Origin: Alphaproteobacteria bacterium
GTDB taxonomy: Bacteria > Pseudomonadota > Alphaproteobacteria > VGDZ01
NCBI GenBank assembly: GCA_016869515.1
Contig: VGDZ01000005.1
Span: forward strand, 1 to 64,000
Length of the DNA: 64,000 bases
Reading direction: 5' to 3'
Made by a program: the position numbers and the translations under genes
Shown: piece after piece, positions 54,042 to 62,563 of the stretch
Layout of the letters: every line of letters starts with the position of its first letter
Position numbering within the stretch: position 1 is the first letter of the stretch
Notes under the pieces: model-generated
What the model saw: only the letters and a program-made list of their open reading frames with translations
The model's database searches: none
What the model was told of the DNA's origin: nothing

Positions 54042-55036
54042 TGCCGGATCACCGGATAGAGGCCCTGCGGCCGCCACATCAGCACCACCACCATCAACAG
54101 GATGTTCGAGGCCAGCGCCAGTTTGGGGGCCAGAAAACCGGTGTAGTTCGCGACCAAGCCGACCAGCACCGCGCCCAGGAAGCAGCCGCCGACCGATCCC
54201 AGCCCGCCGACGATGATGACGATGAAGATCAGCACCATCACTTCCATGCCCATGCCGGCGGTGATGATCTCCTGGTAGAGCCCCCACATCACCCCGCCCA
54301 TTCCGGCCAGCGCCGATCCGGCGACGAACACCACCACGAACAGCATGCGGATCGGATAGCCCAGCGCCTCGACCATCGCCCCGTTCTCGACCCCGGCACG
54401 GACCAGCAGCCCGAACTTGGTCCGATTCAACAACGCGTGCAGACCGGCGAACACCGCCACCCCCAGCACGCAGGCCAGCAGGCGGTATTTCTCGAACACC
54501 AGATCGCCCGCCCCGACCGAGCCCTTGAACGCGGTCGGTCGCGGCAGCGGAATCTGATCCGGCCCCCACAGCACATGGATCATCTGCTCGACGACGATGA
54601 TGCCGCCGATGGTAACCAGGATCTGCTTGAGGTGGTTGTCGTAGACCGGGCGGATGATGATGCGCTCGAACGCCCAGCCCAGCGCGCCGGTCACCAGCAC
54701 GGCAACGATCAGCGCCGGACCGACCGCGACCAGATTCAGGGCCAGTGCGTCGGGCGCGGTCCAGCCGGTCATCCGGGTCAGCACGCTGGCGGCCAGGAAC
54801 GCGCCCAGCGAGACGAAGGCACCGTGGCCGAAATTGATCACCCCCATCAGCCCGAACACCAGCGTCAATCCCGACGCCATGATGAAGATCATCATGCCCA
54901 TGGCGAAGCCGGCCACGGTCAGGATCAGCCACGTGCTGGGTGCGATCCAGACCAGCGGCACCAGCATCGCCGCCGCCAGCACGGCCGGCGGCCAGGGATC
55001 GAACGGCATGGTGCGCGCGGCGGAAAGATCGCTCAT
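54038..55036 (-). CDS. Branched-chain amino acid-type ABC transporter permease (LivH-like)
   Basis: ASGLTLVFGLMGVINFGHGAFVSLGAFL. Confidence 0.93.
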   Translation of the reverse strand: MSDLSAARTMPFDPWPPAVLAAAMLVPLVWIAPSTWLILTVAGFAMGMMIFIMASGLTLVFGLMGVINFGHGAFVSLGAFLAASVLTRMTGWTAPDALALNLVAVGPALIVAVLVTGALGWAFERIIIRPVYDNHLKQILVTIGGIIVVEQMIHVLWGPDQIPLPRPTAFKGSVGAGDLVFEKYRLLACVLGVAVFAGLHALLNRTKFGLLVRAGVENGAMVEALGYPIRMLFVVVFVAGSALAGMGGVMWGLYQEIITAGMGMEVMVLIFIVIIVGGLGSVGGCFLGAVLVGLVANYTGFLAPKLALASNILLMVVVLMWRPQGLYPVIRQ

Positions 55037-55755
55037 TGATGCGCGTCCAGGCTGAGACCCAAGAGCCGCCGCTGCAGGCCGGCGTCTTCGGCCAGCTCGG
55101 CCATGCGCCCGGCATGGGTGATGCGACCGGTATCCATCACGAACACGCCGTCGCCGACCGACCTCGCGACGTGGAAATTCTGTTCGACCAGCAGGATGGT
55201 GCTGCCGGCGCGCTTCAACTCGCGGAACGCCTCGATCAGCGCGCCGACGATCGCCGGCGCCAGCCCCTTGGTCGGCTCGTCGATCAGGATCAGTCGCCGC
55301 GGCTCGATCACCGCCCGGCCGATCGCCAGCATCTGCTTCTGCCCGCCGGACAGGAACCCGGCGCGCAATTGCCAGAACTTCTCCAGCGGCGGAAACAGGC
55401 CGAACAGCCATTTCAGGCGGCGATCGTCGATCTCGCGCTCGCGCGCCGCCAGCACCAGATTCTCGCGCACCGTCAGCCCGGCGAAAATGCCCATGTCCTC
55501 GGGGACGTAGGCAATGCCCAGCCGCGCGATTTCGGGTGTGCGCAGGGGGATGAGGTCGCGGGACTGAAAGCGCACCGCCCCGGCCGAGGCACGGTGCAGG
55601 CCGATGATGGTCTTGAGCGTGGTCGTCTTGCCGGCGCCGTTGCGACCCAGCAGCATGGTCAATTCGCCCTCGGGCGCGATCAAATCGACGCCCTCGAGGA
55701 TGTGATAACGGCCGATATGGGTATGCACCCCGGCCAGGGACAGAAGTTCAGCCAT
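55033..55755 (-). CDS. LIV-type ABC transporter ATP-binding protein (LivF-like)
   Basis: GRNGAGKTTTLKTIIG; FLSGGQKQMLAIGRAV; LILIDEPTKGLAP. Confidence 0.94.
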   Translation of the reverse strand: MAELLSLAGVHTHIGRYHILEGVDLIAPEGELTMLLGRNGAGKTTTLKTIIGLHRASAGAVRFQSRDLIPLRTPEIARLGIAYVPEDMGIFAGLTVRENLVLAAREREIDDRRLKWLFGLFPPLEKFWQLRAGFLSGGQKQMLAIGRAVIEPRRLILIDEPTKGLAPAIVGALIEAFRELKRAGSTILLVEQNFHVARSVGDGVFVMDTGRITHAGRMAELAEDAGLQRRLLGLSLDAHQ

Positions 55756-56515
55756 CGCTTGCCGCCACGCCGAGATAGGCCTCTTGCACGACCTTGGAAG
55801 CGATCACCGCCGCCGGTTCGCCGTCGGCCACCAGCCTTCCGTTGTGCAGCACGACGATGCGGTCCGCCAGCGAGCGCACCACGTCCATCTTGTGCTCGAC
55901 CAGAAGGATGGTCTTGTCGCCCTCGGCCTTGATGCGGCGGATCAGGTCGAGGATCACCGGCACCTCGTCGACGCTCATGCCGGCGGTGGGTTCGTCGAAC
56001 ATGAAGATGCGCGGCTCCAGCGCCAGCATGATGGCGACTTCGAGCTTGCGCTGATCGCCATGCGGCAGCGTCGCCGCCAGCGCCTCGCGCCGCCCGGCCA
56101 GCGCCACGCGTTCGAGGCAGGCCATCGCCTTGTCGGCCAGGTCGGTCAAACGATCCGCGCGCCGGAACAGGGACAGCCCCGCCCCGGCGCGGGCCTGCGC
56201 CGCCAAGCGCACGTTCTCGAACACGCTGAGATTGGGAAACAGGTTGGTGAGCTGAAAGGCGCGGCCGACGCCAAGCCGGGCGCGGCGCGGTGCCGGCAAG
56301 CGGGTGATGTCCTCGCCCGCCAGCAGCACCTGGCCCGCGGTCGCCGGCAATTGGCCCGAAATCAAGTTGAAATACGTCGTCTTGCCGGCGCCGTTGGGAC
56401 CGACGATGGCGGTCAACGTGCCGCGCGAAAAGGCGCAACTGACGCCGTCAACCGCGGCGTGACCGCCGAAGCGGATGGTCAGGTCGCGGGATTCGAGGAT
56501 CGGCGCGTCGGTCAT
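55748..56515 (-). CDS. LIV-type ABC transporter ATP-binding protein (LivG-like)
   Basis: GPNGAGKTTYFNLISG; LPHGDQRKLEVAIMLALEPRIFMFDEPTAGM. Confidence 0.94.
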   Translation of the reverse strand: MTDAPILESRDLTIRFGGHAAVDGVSCAFSRGTLTAIVGPNGAGKTTYFNLISGQLPATAGQVLLAGEDITRLPAPRRARLGVGRAFQLTNLFPNLSVFENVRLAAQARAGAGLSLFRRADRLTDLADKAMACLERVALAGRREALAATLPHGDQRKLEVAIMLALEPRIFMFDEPTAGMSVDEVPVILDLIRRIKAEGDKTILLVEHKMDVVRSLADRIVVLHNGRLVADGEPAAVIASKVVQEAYLGVAASDG

Positions 56516-56576
56516 GGCGACGCCCGCTCCTCCCCGCCCCAACCGGGACGAGGAGGATGCGGCCGCAACTCGGCGA

Positions 56577-57779
56577 TCAGCGCTTGTTGCGGATCGGGAT
56601 GTTCATGTCCTCGATCTTGAGTTCGCGCACCAGCTCGGGCACCGCCCAGGCCACCGCCGGATCGACCTTGACCTTGAAGTGGTACATCGACTGCAGCGCC
56701 TGATGATCGTCCTTGCGGAACACCATGCGGCCCTTGGGCGAGGCGAACTCCAGCCCCTCCATCGCCGCGATCAGCTTCTCGGTGTCGGTCGAGCCGGCCT
56801 TCTTCAGCGCCTCGACGATGGCGATGCCGGCCGACATGCCGCCGGCGGTGAAGAAGTCGGGCGGCTCGTTGTTGAAGCGCTTCTTGTGCTCGAACACCAG
56901 CCAGTCGTTGACCGCGTTTCGCGGCAGTTCGTAATAGTAGTAGGTGGCGCCCTCCATCCCCGGGAAATCCTTGTAGGCCGCCAGCGCCGGCAGGATGTTG
57001 CCGCCGGTGGCGATCTCGATGCCGAGGCGGCCGGGATTGAGGTCCTTGAGCTTGCCCAGCGGGTTGGTGCCGCCGGCCCAGATCACCCAGATCACCTTGC
57101 GGCCGGGCTTGTCCTTGAGCGCGTCGAACAGCCGCTGCGCCGGCGCGGTGAAGTCGGTGGTGTTGATCGGCGCGTATTCCTCGAACGCCAGGTTGGCGCC
57201 GGTGCCCTTGAGCGCGTCCTTGAACGCGGCGACGCCGTCGCGGCCGAAGGCATAGTCCTGCGCCAGGGTGGCGATGTTGACCCCGGCCTTGCCCAGCGCC
57301 ACCGCATTCGAAATCGCGTCCTGCGAGGAGTTGCGGCCGGTGCGGAAGACGTAGCGGTTCCACTTGTCGCCGGTGATCGAATCCGCCACCGCCGGCTCGA
57401 CCAGCAGAATGCGCTTGAACTCCTCGGCCACCGGCAGCATCGCCAGCGCCACGTTCGAACCGGTCGGCCCGACCGCGATATGCGCGCCGTTGTCGCCATA
57501 GGCCTCGGCCAACAGCGACTTGCCCAGTTCGGGCTTCAGCTGGTCGTCCTTTTCGATCACTTCGAGCTTGCGGCCAAGCACGGTCATCTTGCCTTGGGTG
57601 GCATATTCGAGCCCCATCATCAGTCCGCGCTGAGTCTGCTTGGCATAGGCCTCGAACGCACCGGTCTTGCCGTAGATGTGGGCGATCTTGATCGGTTGTT
57701 GGGCCGCGGCCGGCAATGCCAGCGCCGAGGCCAGGGCCAACGCCCCCAGGGCGCGGCGGCCGATAGTCGAAAATGCCAT
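56577..57779 (-). CDS. ABC transporter substrate-binding protein (LIV-type periplasmic)
   Basis: Signal peptide MAFSTIGRRALGALALASALALPAAAQQ; PKPKIAHIYG-type N-terminus; adjacent to ABC genes. Confidence 0.93.
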   Translation of the reverse strand: MAFSTIGRRALGALALASALALPAAAQQPIKIAHIYGKTGAFEAYAKQTQRGLMMGLEYATQGKMTVLGRKLEVIEKDDQLKPELGKSLLAEAYGDNGAHIAVGPTGSNVALAMLPVAEEFKRILLVEPAVADSITGDKWNRYVFRTGRNSSQDAISNAVALGKAGVNIATLAQDYAFGRDGVAAFKDALKGTGANLAFEEYAPINTTDFTAPAQRLFDALKDKPGRKVIWVIWAGGTNPLGKLKDLNPGRLGIEIATGGNILPALAAYKDFPGMEGATYYYYELPRNAVNDWLVFEHKKRFNNEPPDFFTAGGMSAGIAIVEALKKAGSTDTEKLIAAMEGLEFASPKGRMVFRKDDHQALQSMYHFKVKVDPAVAWAVPELVRELKIEDMNIPIRNKR

Positions 57780-57852
57780 GATACGTGACTCCTCTTCTTG
57801 GCCCCCACCCCTGGGCGGGATGCTAGCCGAGGCCCCCGCCCCCCTCAAGCGA

Positions 57853-59481
57853 TTAGACCGGCGGAGAAGGGAATTTCACGTAGTCCTCGCGCTTCACCTG
57901 ATCGGCCAGGGCGATCTCCCAGCGCAGATAATCGCGCATGGCTTCTTCGATCTGCGCCTGGCGATCATAGGGGCGGTAATAAACGTCGTCGTCGCGCACG
58001 CCGCCAGGCCCATCGCCGGATTCGAGCGCGCGACCCGCAGCCTTCCAACCCGCCGTGCCCTCCGCCAAAGCCAGCACCGGACGATCGGTCAGCGCCTGGA
58101 CCTCGGGAACCGCAAGGCGCGCGATGACCCCATCGGGCGAGGTCAGCACGATGCGCTGCGCCAAGCTCATGCCCGCGATCGCCGCGGCGAGATCGGGGCG
58201 CTGGGCGAAGCGCGCCCCCGGCACATGGCCCTTGCGGTACTGGATGCTGGTGGCGAGATCGAGGATCGCCACGTCCTTGGACGCGCCCAATTCGGTCGGC
58301 GCAATCGTCGGCACGTCCTTAAGACCGAGCACGGCTTGGATTTCGGGCCCGGTCTCGCTGGCTTCGGCCATCGCCGCAGGATCGAGCGTCACCACTTCCG
58401 GCCATCCCAACTGGATCAGCCAATGCGCGGTCATGGTGGCGCGCACGCCGTCGTCGTCCGCCAGCACCAGGCGCGCATTGCGCGTCGCGGCATAAGTGTC
58501 GGTAGCCTGGACCAACTGCCCGCCCGGCGCCGAACGGAATCCGGACAGATGGCGGCCGGCATATTCCTCGGGCGAGCGGACATCGAAGCAATAGGTGGTG
58601 CGAGCCGGTTCGGCGCGCAGGCGTTCGAGTTCGCCGCGGCCGATGCAGCGGATGCCGAAGCGCCGCGCGATTCCGGCGGCCGCCGCCTTGGCTTTGGCCA
58701 GGGCCTCGGCACCCGGCGGCGGCACCATCCTGGTCTTGCCGCCTTCGAGCGCAAACCCGGCCAGATGCCAGCCCATGGTGCCGTTGCGCAGCGCCACCAC
58801 CTTGTTGGGCAGGCCGGCATTGATCAGAGATTGCGCGCCGATGATCGAGCGCGTGCGCCCGGCGCAATTCACCACCACCAGCGTCTCGGGCCGCTTGACC
58901 AGTTCGTGGATACGGTAAACCAGTTCGGCTCCCGGGCAGTTCCAGCCGCCGGGCAGGCTCATGGCCTTGAACTCGCCCTCGGGCCGGCTGTCCAGCACCA
59001 CCATGTCGGTGCCGGCCTCCATCAGCCGCTTGAGCTCGGTCGCGTCGATCGCCGGCGTGCCGTCGCGATGTTCGACCACCTCGCCAAAGGCCTTGGAGGG
59101 CACGAACACGCCCGAAAAAAGCTGGTGCCCGGCCGCCTTCCAGGCGCCGATGCCGCCGGCCAGCACGGCGATGCGGCCGTAGCCGAAGCCGCGCAGCCGC
59201 GTCAAGGCGCGCCGGGCCAGGTTCTCGTCATCGTCGACCAGGACGATGCGGGCATCGCGCCGCGGCACCAGGGCATCGATGCGAGTTTCCAGCTTCGACA
59301 GCGGCAGCGAGGCCGCGGTCAGCAGATGGCCCCGGGCGAAGGCGCCTTCCTCGCGCACGTCGAGCAGCGCCAGCTCCTGGCCGTCGCCCAGTATGGCGCG
59401 CAATTCGGCCGCGTCGACCAGCGGCGCGTCGATTGCGGGCGTGACGGCAGCAGCAGGCGCGCGGGCGCCGGATGGAGTCAT
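57853..59481 (-). CDS. Multi-rhodanese-domain protein (four repeats)
   Basis: Four rhodanese-like repeats; active-site-like Cys only in the second (VVVNCAGRTRSI). Confidence 0.85.
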   Translation of the reverse strand: MTPSGARAPAAAVTPAIDAPLVDAAELRAILGDGQELALLDVREEGAFARGHLLTAASLPLSKLETRIDALVPRRDARIVLVDDDENLARRALTRLRGFGYGRIAVLAGGIGAWKAAGHQLFSGVFVPSKAFGEVVEHRDGTPAIDATELKRLMEAGTDMVVLDSRPEGEFKAMSLPGGWNCPGAELVYRIHELVKRPETLVVVNCAGRTRSIIGAQSLINAGLPNKVVALRNGTMGWHLAGFALEGGKTRMVPPPGAEALAKAKAAAAGIARRFGIRCIGRGELERLRAEPARTTYCFDVRSPEEYAGRHLSGFRSAPGGQLVQATDTYAATRNARLVLADDDGVRATMTAHWLIQLGWPEVVTLDPAAMAEASETGPEIQAVLGLKDVPTIAPTELGASKDVAILDLATSIQYRKGHVPGARFAQRPDLAAAIAGMSLAQRIVLTSPDGVIARLAVPEVQALTDRPVLALAEGTAGWKAAGRALESGDGPGGVRDDDVYYRPYDRQAQIEEAMRDYLRWEIALADQVKREDYVKFPSPPV

Positions 59482-59562
59482 GGCGGTTCGGGTCCGATGT
59501 CGTGGTCGTGGAATAGATCGGCACCATTAATCAAGACTGCAGCACCAAGTGCAATACAAGAA

Positions 59563-59943
59563 TCAACGCTTGGCGGCGCGCTTGCGGTTCTTGCTTCTGG
59601 CTGGCTTGCGCTTGACGGAGCGCGCATAGGCCAAGCCGCGCGCGACCCATGCCTTCAGTTCGCCGGCGTCGTCGATCAGCGCCGGCGGCAATGCCAGATA
59701 CTCGCGCATGACGCGGCCGGGCAAGGGCTCGAACGGTCGCGCATCATGCGCCTTCGCCAACGCCCTTCGGTCGCCATCGCTCAATCGCAGGATGAAACTT
59801 TCTTGGTGGAGGCCCGTGAACATGGCGTCGTTCACGAACGCGACCGGATAGCCGAACATCGAGCGCCGAACGACTCCCGGCGCCTTGGGCAGCACGGCGT
59901 CGAACCGCGCAATCAGCGTCGGCGGCGATTTTCGCCAGGCCAT
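59563..59943 (-). CDS. TfoX/Sxy N-terminal domain family protein
   Basis: FDAVLPKAPGVVRRSMFGYPVAFVNDAMFTGLHQESFILRLS. Confidence 0.82.
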   Translation of the reverse strand: MAWRKSPPTLIARFDAVLPKAPGVVRRSMFGYPVAFVNDAMFTGLHQESFILRLSDGDRRALAKAHDARPFEPLPGRVMREYLALPPALIDDAGELKAWVARGLAYARSVKRKPARSKNRKRAAKR

Positions 59944-59954
59944 CGCCGCCTCCC

Positions 59955-60527
59955 TCAGCCGTACCGGAATTTCGGCGTCCAGCCGGCCGCACCGCCCTTG
60001 AGCATGTCGAAGAAATGCCAGACCGCACAGAAATCGTCGCCCGGCCCGGAATTGACCGCGGCGATGCGCTGGATCTGCCGGCCCTGCTTGCGGAAGGACG
60101 ATATGCCGGGCAGGCAGCGCCCAGAGTCGCCGAGGAAGCCCATATCGGCGGCGAAGCTTGATCCGGCATGGCTGGCCATCGGAAAGCGCCAGCCGCGCGA
60201 CTTGGCGAACTGGGCCTGCCGCTTGGGCGGATCGGGGCTGGTGACGACGAAGGCCGCACGGTCCGAAAGATGGGGGTAAAGCCCGTTGTAGCCGTCGGCC
60301 CACATCGTGCAGTAGGCGCAGCCCGTGCCCATGTTGTGGATCACGATCAGATCGCGCTTTTCGCCGAACAGCTGCGACAGCCGGGTCTCGCCCTTCGGCG
60401 TCGCCAAGACGTAATCCTGGACGATCTGTGGCCGGGAGGCCGAGATGGCCGACCTCAGGCCAACGCGGGCCTGATCGATCTTGCCGCGCAGCCGCGCGAT
60501 GCGCCGCTTGGAGTCTTTCCCGCTCAT
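59955..60527 (-). CDS. DUF899-like thioredoxin-fold family protein
   Basis: LSQLFGEKRDLIVIHNMGTGCAYCTMWADGYNGLYPHL. Confidence 0.82.
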   Translation of the reverse strand: MSGKDSKRRIARLRGKIDQARVGLRSAISASRPQIVQDYVLATPKGETRLSQLFGEKRDLIVIHNMGTGCAYCTMWADGYNGLYPHLSDRAAFVVTSPDPPKRQAQFAKSRGWRFPMASHAGSSFAADMGFLGDSGRCLPGISSFRKQGRQIQRIAAVNSGPGDDFCAVWHFFDMLKGGAAGWTPKFRYG

Positions 60528-60589
60528 GGCTGGCTTCTCTCCTCATTAGGTCTGCATGGCACCGGCCGCTATGCGACCGCACCGCTGAG

Positions 60590-60615
60590 CATTTAATTAA
60601 CACATTGGTTAAATG
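60590..60615. promoter_or_regulatory. AT-rich dyad upstream of the DUF899/TfoX operon
   Basis: CATTTAATTAACACATTGGTTAAATG: outer CATTTAA/TTAAATG, inner TTAAC-N6-GTTAA. Confidence 0.5.
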
Positions 60616-60689
60616 TCAATCGCTGGTTCTCCCGATGCGGAGTGCCGCGACCATGCCGTCCCGTGTGTCCGAGACCGTCCGCAGTCGGC

Positions 60690-60766
60690 TGGCGCGCCCG
60701 GCAGGATTCGAACCTGCGACCCCGGACTTAGAAGGTCCGTGCTCTATCCAACTGAGCTACGGGCGC
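60690..60766 (-). tRNA. tRNA-Arg (anticodon TCT)
   Basis: GCGCCCGTAGCTCAGTTGGATAGAGCACGGACCTTCTAAGTCCGGGGTCGCAGGTTCGAATCCTGCCGGGCGCGCCA; cloverleaf with encoded CCA. Confidence 0.97.
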
Positions 60767-60787
60767 GAAAGGCCGGATCGGACCCGA

Positions 60788-61084
60788 TCATCTGATGCGG
60801 TGATAGGCGAAATTGTCGGCGTAAGCGCGAAGCTTGAGGGCGCGGGCGTGCGGCTCGGCGACGCTGTAGGCCAGCCCGTTGCGGGTGGCGAAGGCGATGG
60901 CGGCATCGCGGCTCTCGAAGGCGATTCGCACCTGGCCGTTGGTGTCGGCCGAGCCGGTCCAGCCCATTAGCGGATCCAGCACCTTGGGCGCGCCTGGGGC
61001 GAATTCCAGCACCCAGGCCTTGGCGTTGCCCTTGCCCGATTGCATGGCGGTCTTGGCCGGCTGGAAGATGCGGACTTGAGACAT
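60788..61084 (-). CDS. NADH dehydrogenase complex I accessory subunit (NDUFS4-like, ETC complex I)
   Basis: VRIFQPAKTAMQSGKGNAKAWVLEFAP...DPLMGWTGSADTNGQVRIAFESRDAAIAFA. Confidence 0.92.
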   Translation of the reverse strand: MSQVRIFQPAKTAMQSGKGNAKAWVLEFAPGAPKVLDPLMGWTGSADTNGQVRIAFESRDAAIAFATRNGLAYSVAEPHARALKLRAYADNFAYHRIR

Positions 61085-61112
61085 GACGGTTGGCGGGCTC
61101 CTCGGCTGGTTC

Positions 61113-61189
61113 TGGTCGGGGCGACTGGATTCGAACCAGCGGCCTGCTGCTCCCAAAGCAGCCGCTCTACCAGGCTGAGCTACGCCCCG
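61113..61189 (-). tRNA. tRNA-Pro (anticodon TGG)
   Basis: CGGGGCGTAGCTCAGCCTGGTAGAGCGGCTGCTTTGGGAGCAGCAGGCCGCTGGTTCGAATCCAGTCGCCCCGACCA. Confidence 0.97.
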
Positions 61190-61219
61190 GGCGCCGGCTT
61201 GATAGCACGCCGGCGGCGA

Positions 61220-61684
61220 TCAGGAAACCGGCGGCACCAAAGGCCGTGGCCGCACCCGCGCCCACAACCCGGTCATGGTCATGACCACGCGCTTGCCGAC
61301 CGTCAGCTTTCCGGCCAGGAAAATGGTCGAGGCCGAGAGGCGCTCGACCCAGGCGCGGCCCTCGACCCAATCGCCGATCGCCGCCGGGGCCACGAAATCG
61401 CAAGTCATGCGCAGGGTGACGCTGGCGCCTTGGTCCAGCTCCTGCTCCTCGCGGCTGGCCATCACGCCGGCCCGCGACAGCACGTTGTCGGCAAAGCTCA
61501 TCAGCATGCCGCCATGCGCCAAGCCCATGCGGTTGGCATGCTTGGGCTGGACGCGGAAAGCGCGCAGGGTGATTTCGCCCTCGCGACGCTGATAGCTGGG
61601 CCCGATCAGATCGGCGAAGGCCGAGACATGCGAGACCTTTTCCCAGCCTTCGGGCGGCGGCAGCTCGGCGGCGGCGTCGTTCAC
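61220..61684 (-). CDS. PaaI-family thioesterase (hotdog fold)
   Basis: NRMGLAHGGMLMSFADNVLSRAG; GTG start. Confidence 0.85.
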   Translation of the reverse strand: MNDAAAELPPPEGWEKVSHVSAFADLIGPSYQRREGEITLRAFRVQPKHANRMGLAHGGMLMSFADNVLSRAGVMASREEQELDQGASVTLRMTCDFVAPAAIGDWVEGRAWVERLSASTIFLAGKLTVGKRVVMTMTGLWARVRPRPLVPPVS

Positions 61685-62121
61685 GGCAGATTTCCGAACA
61701 GGCGGTGGCGCACCAGATCGCCCGGCGCGATACCCAGGCGATCGGCCGCACCGCCGTTGATCTCCAGCACCGCCGCCACCGCCCCGTCCGAGGCGATGGT
61801 GGCCTCGGAATGCGGCACGGCGCGCTTGTGGATGTTGCGGATGCGGCCGTCGGACAGGATGAACAGCATGTCGAGCGGGATCAGGGTATTGCGCATCCAC
61901 ATCGCCACGTGCTGCCCCGGGCGGAAATCGAACAGCATGCCGTGATCGGGCGCCATCCGCTCGCGGAACATCAGGCCGCGGGATTTCTGCTCGGGCGTGG
62001 CGGCGAACTCGACTTGAAAAGCGTGCTTGGCCGAGCCGGTTTCGATCACCAAGGGCTCGCGCGCCTGACCCCAAGCCAGGCTCGCGGCCAGCCATGCCAA
62101 AAGAAACGCCGCGGCGCGCAT
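61681..62121 (-). CDS. DUF192 family secreted protein
   Basis: Signal peptide; FQVEFAATPEQKSRGLMFRERMAPDHGMLFDF. Confidence 0.9.
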   Translation of the reverse strand: MRAAAFLLAWLAASLAWGQAREPLVIETGSAKHAFQVEFAATPEQKSRGLMFRERMAPDHGMLFDFRPGQHVAMWMRNTLIPLDMLFILSDGRIRNIHKRAVPHSEATIASDGAVAAVLEINGGAADRLGIAPGDLVRHRLFGNLP

Positions 62122-62193
62122 GGCCGGCTGTCTACAGGCAAAGCCGCGATCTTGGCAAGATCAGACCGAACCGATTTTCAGTCGCAATCGCGC

Positions 62194-62219
62194 CGCGGTT
62201 TGATCTGAATCAAACCGCG
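62194..62219. promoter_or_regulatory. FNR/FixK-type (anaerobox) dyad
   Basis: CGCGGTTTGAT-CTGA-ATCAAACCGCG; core TTGAT-N4-ATCAA at 62200-62213. Confidence 0.8.
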
Positions 62220-62274
62220 ACAGCGCCCTTCTCCGCCAAATCGAGCCCTCGGCCCTTGAGGGGGAGTCGCCGCC

Positions 62275-62367
62275 ATGGACCATGCTTGGTTTCTCTATCT
62301 GGCACTGTCCGCCTTTTCCGCCTTCGCCGTCGCCGTGATCTATTGCGAGCGGACCTGGAAGCGCTAA
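62275..62367 (+). CDS. Unannotated 30-aa single-TM small protein
   Basis: MDHAWFLYLALSAFSAFAVAVIYCERTWKR; AGGGGGAG Shine-Dalgarno 8 nt upstream; below the ORF-track length cutoff. Confidence 0.55.
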   Translation: MDHAWFLYLALSAFSAFAVAVIYCERTWKR

Positions 62368-62426
62368 ACCGCGATCGGTTCATAGCGAATCACGGCCGCG
62401 ATTCCCTATGAACCGCGGATCGCGGT
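62368..62426. repeat. 59-bp palindromic element (copy C)
   Basis: ACCGCGATC-GGTTCATAGCGAATC-ACGGCCGC-GATTCCCTATGAACC-GCG-GATCGCGGT. Confidence 0.8.
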
Positions 62427-62441
62427 CCAGAGCGGCATACG

Positions 62442-62500
62442 AGGGCATGATCCGCGATCTGTCTTGAACTCTATGGTTCAAGACAGATCGATCATGCCCT
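62442..62500. repeat. 59-bp palindromic element (copy B), same family as 27815-27873
   Basis: AGGGCATGAT-CCG-CGATCTGTCTTGAAC-TCTATG-GTTCAAGACAGATCG-ATCATGCCCT. Confidence 0.88.
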
Positions 62501-62563
62501 GAGCCGATTTGAGCGGCTTTCCGTGACTTGACCAAATTCCCGGCGAGGCAGAGACTCGCCGGG

